In this document: piece after piece, positions 58,897 to 64,000 of the stretch
Position numbering within the stretch: the first letter of the stretch is position 1
Layout: each line of letters starts with the position of its first letter
Assembly: GCA_023426125.1 (NCBI GenBank)
Contig: JAFABI010000065.1
Location: forward strand, 1-64,000
Length of the DNA: 64,000 nucleotides
Origin: Bacillota bacterium
Lineage (GTDB): Bacteria; Bacillota; Clostridia; Acetivibrionales; DTU013
Reading direction: 5' to 3'
Notes under the pieces: model-generated
Databases searched by the model: none
The model's input: the letters and a program-made list of their open reading frames with translations, nothing else
Told to the model about the DNA's origin: nothing
Made by a program: the position numbers and the translations under genes

Positions 58897-61800
58897 TTAC
58901 AGGAAATATCCCACGCCGGCCTCGAAGAGCTTCTGGTCCTTTTCGCCGGGCACATTTGTCGCCACATTGGTCCCTGTTCTTTCCGAATGGCCCATCTTGC
59001 CCAGAACTCTGCCGTCCGGGCTGGTTATCCCTTCAATGGCATACATGGAGCCGTTGGGATTGTACCGGATATCGTAGCTTGCATTTCCAGTCAGATCTAC
59101 ATATTGGGTAGCTATCTGGCCATTGGCGGCCATGGACTCATAGTCGGCCATTGCCGCAACAAAACGTCCTTCGCCGTGGGAGATCGCAATCGTATGGATG
59201 TCACCGACCCTTACATTGTTGAACCAGGGCGACAGGTTTGACGTAATCCTCGTAGTAACCATGCAGGAGGCATGCCGGCCGATGGCGTTGAAGGTAAGGG
59301 TGGGACTGTTTTCATCCATATCCCGGATTTCGCCGTAAGGCACCAGGCCCAGCTTTATCAGAGCCTGGAAACCGTTGCAGATCCCCAGCATAAGACCGTC
59401 TCTGTTTTTAAGCAGCTCCATGACGGCCTCCTTGATGGATGGGTTCCTGAATGCGGTAGCAATGAATTTGCCTGAGCCGTCGGGCTCATCACCGGCGCTG
59501 AAGCCACCGGGAAGCATAATGATCTGGCTTTGTGCAATTTTGCGCCGTATCATTGCAATGGTATCTTCCAGATCCTTCGGCGTAAGATTCCGGACAACCG
59601 CCACATCCGCGATTGCCCCTGCCCTTTCAAAGGCTCTTGCCGTATCGTATTCGCAGTTTGTCCCGGGAAAAACCGGAATGAATACCCTGGGCTTAGCCGT
59701 TTTGACTCCTGCTGGAGTATGAATGGCCGCATTGCCCGGCTTCTTCGCATAGGTATGATTCCTGAGCTCTCCCGCAATTTCGTCGGCTTTGGTCGGAAAA
59801 ATCCGTTCCACAGGCTCCTGCCATTTTTCCAGAGCGGTTTCAAGTCCTATCACTTCATTATTCACCGCAATCACGCCATTTTCCGTGGTGTGCCCCAGAA
59901 TCCGGTAGTTGAGCTTTCCGAACAATTCAGCACACTCTTCCTTCGCGCCAATTTCCAGGAGGATGGAACCATAAGCCGGTGAAAACAAATCCCTGGCGGC
60001 AATACTGCCGGTAAATGCAAAACCCATAAGGTTTCCGAAACACATCTTGCTTATAGCTTCCGCAACACCGCCAAGCCGGACGGAATGTGCGGCAAGGATT
60101 TTTCCCTCCGCGGCCAGAGAATGGATTTTTGTATAATTCCTTTCCAATTGGTCAAAATCCGGAAGGTCATTTTCATCCTTGTCCAGAGGGAGCAATACTA
60201 CCTGGCTTCCGGCTTTCTTAAATTCTGTGGAAATCACCTTGTTTACATCGACGGCAGTAACCGCAAAAGCTACCAGCGTGGGAGGAACCGTCAGATCCTT
60301 GAAAGTACCCGACATGCTGTCCTTTCCCCCAATGGCGGGTATGCCCAGCCTGATTTGGGCATAATATGCCCCAAGCAAGGCGCTTAACGGTTTGCCCCAT
60401 TTATCGACGTCTTTTCCCAGCTTTTCGAAGTACTCCTGCAGCGTAAGCCGGATTCGTTTATAATTTCCGCCCATGGCGGTGATTTTGGCAACCGCCTCGA
60501 CAATGGCATACAATGCGCCATGGAAAGGGCTCCATTTTGCAATTTCAGGATTATAGCCAAAAGACATCAACGTTCCCGTGGAGGTATCGCCATTCAATAC
60601 CGGCAGCTTTGCCGCCATTCCTTCCGCAGGACTCAACTGGAATTTCCCTCCGAAGGGCATAAGGACGGTTCCCGCTCCGATGGTGCTGTCGAATCTTTCC
60701 ACCAGTCCTTTCTGGCTGCAGACATTCATTCTATGCAAATTATTGAACCAGGCGGCTTTCAAATCATCCTCCGCTTCTTTCATAACAGGTGATAACGCAT
60801 TAAAATAGTTTAGCTCCACGTCCGGAGATGTTATGCTGGCTCCGGTGGTCTGCCGCACTCCGTTGGTATCAAGGAATTCCCTCGAAATATCCACGATTTG
60901 CTTTCCCCGCCAGGTCATTTTCAGCCTTTTCTCCCGGGTGACAACGGCAACAACCGTTGCCTCCAGGTTTTCTTCCCCGGCAGCGGCGATAAAAGCAGCT
61001 TCATTTTCCTGTGACACCACCACGGCCATTCTTTCCTGGGATTCCGAGATGGCCAGTTCCGTCCCGTCCAGTCCTTCGTATTTCCTGGGCACCCGGTCCA
61101 GATTAATCGTAAGCCCGTCTGCCAGCTCCCCTATTGCTACGGAAACTCCTCCTGCGCCAAAGTCGTTGCATTTTTTTATCATCCTGCTGACCGTGCTGTT
61201 CCGGAAAAGCCGCTGTATCTTTCTCTCGGTAGGCGGATTTCCTTTCTGCACTTCGGCGCCGCAGGTCAGCAGCGATTCCTCGGTGTGCTCCTTTGATGAG
61301 CCTGTCGCGCCGCCGCAGCCGTCTCGCCCCGTTCTTCCGCCCAGCAGGATGATGACATCCCCTGCTACCGGCGCCTCCCTTACAACATTCGCCTTTGGCG
61401 CTGCGCCTATCACCGCGCCTATCTCCATCCTTTTTGCCACATAGCCTTCATCATAGAGTTCCGCAACCTGCCCGGTGGCAAGCCCTATCTGGTTTCCGTA
61501 GGAGCTATACCCCGCGGCTGCGCCGGTGGTGATTTTCCTCTGCGGCAGTTTTCCCGGGATGGTATCTTTCACCGGGGTCCTTGGATCGCCGCTCCCAGTG
61601 ACTCTCATCGCCTGGTATACATATGCCCTTCCCGACAGGGGGTCCCTTATGGCTCCTCCAAGGCATGTGGCCGCGCCGCCGAAGGGCTCTATTTCTGTGG
61701 GATGGTTGTGTGTCTCGTTTTTAAACATGATAAGCCACTCCTCGTCCCTGCCGTCAACCTTTGCATTTACTACAATACTGCAGGCATTGATTTCATCCGA

Positions 61801-62691
61801 CAGGTCGAGGTCGTCCAGCACGCCTTTTTTCTTCAGTTCCTTCATGGCAATTGTTGCAAGATCCATCAGGCAGATTTCCTTTTTTCCGCCTTCGTATACG
61901 TATTCTCTTGATTTCAGATAAGCCTCGTAGACTGCTTTTATTCGGTCGGCATATGGACTTTTATCAAAAGCTACCTTTTGGATGGATGTGAGAAAAGTCG
62001 TATGGCGGCAGTGATCCGACCAATAGGTATCGATCAGCCTGATTTCCGTCAGAGTGGGATCTCTTTTTTCCGTATCCCTGAAATAGTCCCTGCAAAAGGA
62101 AAGGTCCTCGCAGGACATTGCCAGCCCCAGCTCCCGGACCATTTCCGATAATTTATCCCCGTCCATTTCCGTAAAACCGTCCATAGTTTTTACATCCCCG
62201 GGATACGTCACGTCCACGTCAAGATTTGACGGCTTTTCCAGCAATGCTTCATGGCTTTCCACCGGGTTGATGCAGTAATTCTTTATTTTTACGAATTCCT
62301 CGCCGGAGATGCCGCCCTTTAAAGCAATAAGCCTGGCGACCCTGCAAAGCGGCTTTTCCTTCAGCGTCAGCATCTGTATGCATTGGGCTGCCGAATCGGC
62401 CCGCTGGTCATATTGCCCCGGCAAGTACTCGATGGCAAATACCTTTTCACCGGTATCAAATTCCAGCGTTTCGTCGTATACGTTGTCTACAGGAGGTTCA
62501 GAGAAGATTACACACCTTGCGGCCTTGTATTCATCGTCGGAAATCCCGGAAACATCATACCGGTTTATGATTCTCAGGCTTTTTAAGCCATTGATGCCCA
62601 GATTTGTTTTCAAATCCTTGAAAAGCCCCTTTGCCTCAACATCAAAGCCCTCTTTCTTTTCAACAAAGATCCTTCTGACTTTTGTATCCAT
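58897..62691 (-). CDS. purL: Phosphoribosylformylglycinamidine synthase, single-chain
   Basis: Large PurL (about 1264 residues) that makes FGAM from FGAR, glutamine and ATP in purine synthesis. N-terminal PurS-like domain, linker with DTYWSDHCRHTTF, two AIRS-type halves (FKNETHNHPTEIEPFGGAATC, FGAGGVSVAIGELADGL, GKDSMSGTFKDL), and a C-terminal glutaminase with LPGGFSAGDEPDGSGK, LGICNGFQALIKLG (nucleophile Cys) and ISHGEGRFVA. I start at ATG 62691 with GGAGG 5 nt upstream. Not in a pur operon; divergent from a LysR regulator. Confidence 0.97.
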   Translation of the reverse strand: MDTKVRRIFVEKKEGFDVEAKGLFKDLKTNLGINGLKSLRIINRYDVSGISDDEYKAARCVIFSEPPVDNVYDETLEFDTGEKVFAIEYLPGQYDQRADSAAQCIQMLTLKEKPLCRVARLIALKGGISGEEFVKIKNYCINPVESHEALLEKPSNLDVDVTYPGDVKTMDGFTEMDGDKLSEMVRELGLAMSCEDLSFCRDYFRDTEKRDPTLTEIRLIDTYWSDHCRHTTFLTSIQKVAFDKSPYADRIKAVYEAYLKSREYVYEGGKKEICLMDLATIAMKELKKKGVLDDLDLSDEINACSIVVNAKVDGRDEEWLIMFKNETHNHPTEIEPFGGAATCLGGAIRDPLSGRAYVYQAMRVTGSGDPRTPVKDTIPGKLPQRKITTGAAAGYSSYGNQIGLATGQVAELYDEGYVAKRMEIGAVIGAAPKANVVREAPVAGDVIILLGGRTGRDGCGGATGSSKEHTEESLLTCGAEVQKGNPPTERKIQRLFRNSTVSRMIKKCNDFGAGGVSVAIGELADGLTINLDRVPRKYEGLDGTELAISESQERMAVVVSQENEAAFIAAAGEENLEATVVAVVTREKRLKMTWRGKQIVDISREFLDTNGVRQTTGASITSPDVELNYFNALSPVMKEAEDDLKAAWFNNLHRMNVCSQKGLVERFDSTIGAGTVLMPFGGKFQLSPAEGMAAKLPVLNGDTSTGTLMSFGYNPEIAKWSPFHGALYAIVEAVAKITAMGGNYKRIRLTLQEYFEKLGKDVDKWGKPLSALLGAYYAQIRLGIPAIGGKDSMSGTFKDLTVPPTLVAFAVTAVDVNKVISTEFKKAGSQVVLLPLDKDENDLPDFDQLERNYTKIHSLAAEGKILAAHSVRLGGVAEAISKMCFGNLMGFAFTGSIAARDLFSPAYGSILLEIGAKEECAELFGKLNYRILGHTTENGVIAVNNEVIGLETALEKWQEPVERIFPTKADEIAGELRNHTYAKKPGNAAIHTPAGVKTAKPRVFIPVFPGTNCEYDTARAFERAGAIADVAVVRNLTPKDLEDTIAMIRRKIAQSQIIMLPGGFSAGDEPDGSGKFIATAFRNPSIKEAVMELLKNRDGLMLGICNGFQALIKLGLVPYGEIRDMDENSPTLTFNAIGRHASCMVTTRITSNLSPWFNNVRVGDIHTIAISHGEGRFVAAMADYESMAANGQIATQYVDLTGNASYDIRYNPNGSMYAIEGITSPDGRVLGKMGHSERTGTNVATNVPGEKDQKLFEAGVGYFL

Positions 62692-62709
62692 GTAATCCTC
62701 CATTTATCC

Positions 62710-62749
62710 TTGATACTCCAATTATACTATGGTATAATCCATTAGTAAA
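62710..62749. promoter_or_regulatory. Overlapping divergent promoters of purL and lysR with palindrome
   Basis: Plus strand (lysR): TTGATA (62710-62715), 17 bp, TATAAT (62733-62738). Minus strand (purL): TTTACT (62749-62744), 17 bp, TATAAT (62726-62721). The two -10 boxes are the arms of the palindrome ATTATAC TATG GTATAAT (62721-62738), so the promoters are mutually overlapping. CCATTA / TAATGG arms (62739-62766) lie next to it as a possible regulator site. Confidence 0.75.
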
Positions 62750-62784
62750 ATTAATAATATTAATGGAAGTTATCAGGTGAGCTT

Positions 62785-63669
62785 ATGGATATCAGTTTTG
62801 AACTGTATAAGATATTTTACCATACGGCAAAGGCGGCAAGCTTTTCCGGGGCTGCCAGAAAGCTTTTCATCTCACAGTCCGCCGTAAGCCAGGCCATTGG
62901 AAATCTTGAGGATAAGCTGGGCAGCAGGCTTTTTGTCCGGAAAGCAAGGAGCATCCGCCTGACCGCCGAGGGCGAGGTTCTTTTTAAGCATGTGGAACAG
63001 GCTTACAACTTTATCAAGACCGCAGAAGAAAAGATCCTTGAAATACAAAACCTAAGCCTCGGTGAAATCCGGATCGGTATTGGAGATACCAATTGCAGAT
63101 TCTTTCTCATCCCCTATTTAAAAGAATTTGTAAAATTATACCCCAAAATTAAATTCAAGGTCATCAACCGTACCTCTCCACAGATCATCGAAATCCTGAA
63201 AAACGGACAGATTGATTTCGGCCTCGTCACCTTGCCTGTTCCGGACGATAGCATAATTACACGTCCCTTCCGGGAGGTTGAGGATGTATTCGTCTCTCCG
63301 GATAAATATGATGAACTTAAGGACAAAGCCGTCACAATGGCAGAGTTGTCAAAATACCCGCTTTTGTTGCTGCAGCAAGACAGCTCAACAAGACGTAATC
63401 TTGACATTATATTAAGACAGCATGATATTAACGTATTTCCTGAAATAGAGCTGGAAAGTGTGGAGCTGCTGGTGGAATTCGCCCGCATCGGCCTCGGGAT
63501 CGCCCATGTGCTCAAGGAAAGCGCAGAAATGTTCATCCGCTCCGGAGAGCTTTTTGTCGTAAAAACAAAAGAAGCCTTTAAACCAAGAAGTCTTGGTTTT
63601 GCGTTCATGAAGGACATGCCTCTTTCCCAGGCTTCTTCCGAATTTTTAAAGTACATGTCCGGCGCATGA
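62785..63669 (+). CDS. LysR-family transcriptional regulator
   Basis: 294 residues: N-terminal winged helix (AARKLFISQSAVSQAIGNLE, LGSRLFVRKARSIRLTAEGE) and a periplasmic-binding-type effector domain (GEIRIGIGDTNCRFFLIPYL onward). AGGTGA lies 4 nt before the ATG. Divergent from purL with overlapping promoters, so self-regulation and control of purL are likely by family custom; effector unknown. It resembles CysL/YwfK-type regulators only generally. Confidence 0.93.
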   Translation: MDISFELYKIFYHTAKAASFSGAARKLFISQSAVSQAIGNLEDKLGSRLFVRKARSIRLTAEGEVLFKHVEQAYNFIKTAEEKILEIQNLSLGEIRIGIGDTNCRFFLIPYLKEFVKLYPKIKFKVINRTSPQIIEILKNGQIDFGLVTLPVPDDSIITRPFREVEDVFVSPDKYDELKDKAVTMAELSKYPLLLLQQDSSTRRNLDIILRQHDINVFPEIELESVELLVEFARIGLGIAHVLKESAEMFIRSGELFVVKTKEAFKPRSLGFAFMKDMPLSQASSEFLKYMSGA

Positions 63670-63765
63670 GCATGCACATATTGAGTATTGATAGATATGT
63701 GTATGTACTATCATGGCCGTAATAGCTCCAAGGAACTCCAAGACTTTTTTTAACGAAAAATATTT

Positions 63766-64000
63766 TTATACGGCCATTTTTCCGTCAAATATGGAAATAA
63801 CCCTTTTGCTTTGCCCGGCTACCTTGCTGTCATGGCTGATCACGATTATGGTGTTGCCATTGTCGTTCAGCTTTTGAAACAAAGCCAATATATCCTTCCC
63901 GGTAGCGGAATCTAAAGAACCGGTCGGTTCATCTGCCAGGAGCAAAGAGGGCTCTGTTACTAAAGCACGGGCGATGGCCACTCTTTGCTGCTGACCTCCT
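63766..64000 (-). CDS. ABC transporter ATPase, C-terminal part (runs off right edge)
   Basis: 78 codons open at the right edge. GGQQQRVAIARALVTEPSLL (signature and following helix), Walker B LLADEPTGSLDSATG, and ISHDSKVAGQSKR (His switch) place it in the MacB/LolD-type family of ABC ATPases that work with FtsX-like permeases. The N-terminus with Walker A lies outside. The substrate cannot be judged. Confidence 0.92.
   Translation of the reverse strand, partial: GGQQQRVAIARALVTEPSLLLADEPTGSLDSATGKDILALFQKLNDNGNTIIVISHDSKVAGQSKRVISIFDGKMAV

Overview
The window looks like chromosomal core DNA of an anaerobic, endospore-forming member of the Clostridia (Bacillota). This rests on a complete spoIIIA operon (AA to AH), spoIVB, spo0A, ylbJ and a tiny spoVM next to rpmB, together with clostridial families such as the CD1247-type zinc-ribbon protein. 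Most genes lie on the minus strand, with strong GGAGG ribosome sites and several TTG or GTG starts. No rRNA, tRNA, CRISPR array, prophage or transposase gene was seen. I cannot name the species.

Layout, left to right. 1-2.4 kb is AT-richer: the N-terminal part of a large secreted protein (running off the left edge) and lgt. 2.5-12.1 kb: aroB, ileS with its T-box leader, a division/envelope cluster (divIVA, yggT, sepF, yggS, an HlyD-like protein) and a YnbB-type PLP enzyme. 12.3-14.1 kb, plus strand: an RluA-type pseudouridine synthase with an insertion, and a MerR-like regulator. 14.3-35.3 kb is one long minus-strand housekeeping and sporulation block. In transcription order it reads spoIIIAA-AB-AC-AD-AE-AF-AG-AH, asp23, amaP, DUF2273, nusB, xseA, xseB, ispA, PAP2-like, a ~626-nt structured RNA that I identify as OLE RNA, oapA, dxs, tlyA, NAD kinase, argR, recN, spoIVB, spo0A. 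Isoprenoid precursor synthesis (dxs, ispA), SOS/recombination, arginine control and the sporulation master regulator are thus strung together, with internal promoters (before asp23, OLE, the NAD kinase gene and spo0A).

35.4-42.9 kb: signal peptidase, CD1247-type protein, efp, a 178-bp MITE-like element, an M24 peptidase, aroQ, a TIM-barrel protein, comFB, prepilin peptidase, aroE and a YqeG-type phosphatase. 43.3-45.8 kb, plus strand: ilvE and ylbJ. 45.8-50.1 kb: a coiled-coil protein, coaD, rsmD, recG, rpmB (plus strand) and an unlisted 23-codon spoVM. 50.3-57.2 kb: a lipid-anchored or membrane-anchored PsbP-like protein, a GAF-GGDEF protein, an FtsA-like protein with duplicated C-terminal modules, nth and glgA. 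57.4-64 kb: an ornithine aminotransferase, a full-length PurL divergent from a LysR regulator, and the C-terminal end of an ABC ATPase.

The main points for a second look are the OLE RNA-oapA locus (a described but rare giant RNA-protein system), the spoVM microgene, the 0A box embedded in the spo0A promoter, the shared palindromic purL/lysR promoter, a possible AUU start in rsmD, and at least four families of small palindromic intergenic repeats, one of them inside a MITE with perfect terminal inverted repeats and a target duplication.
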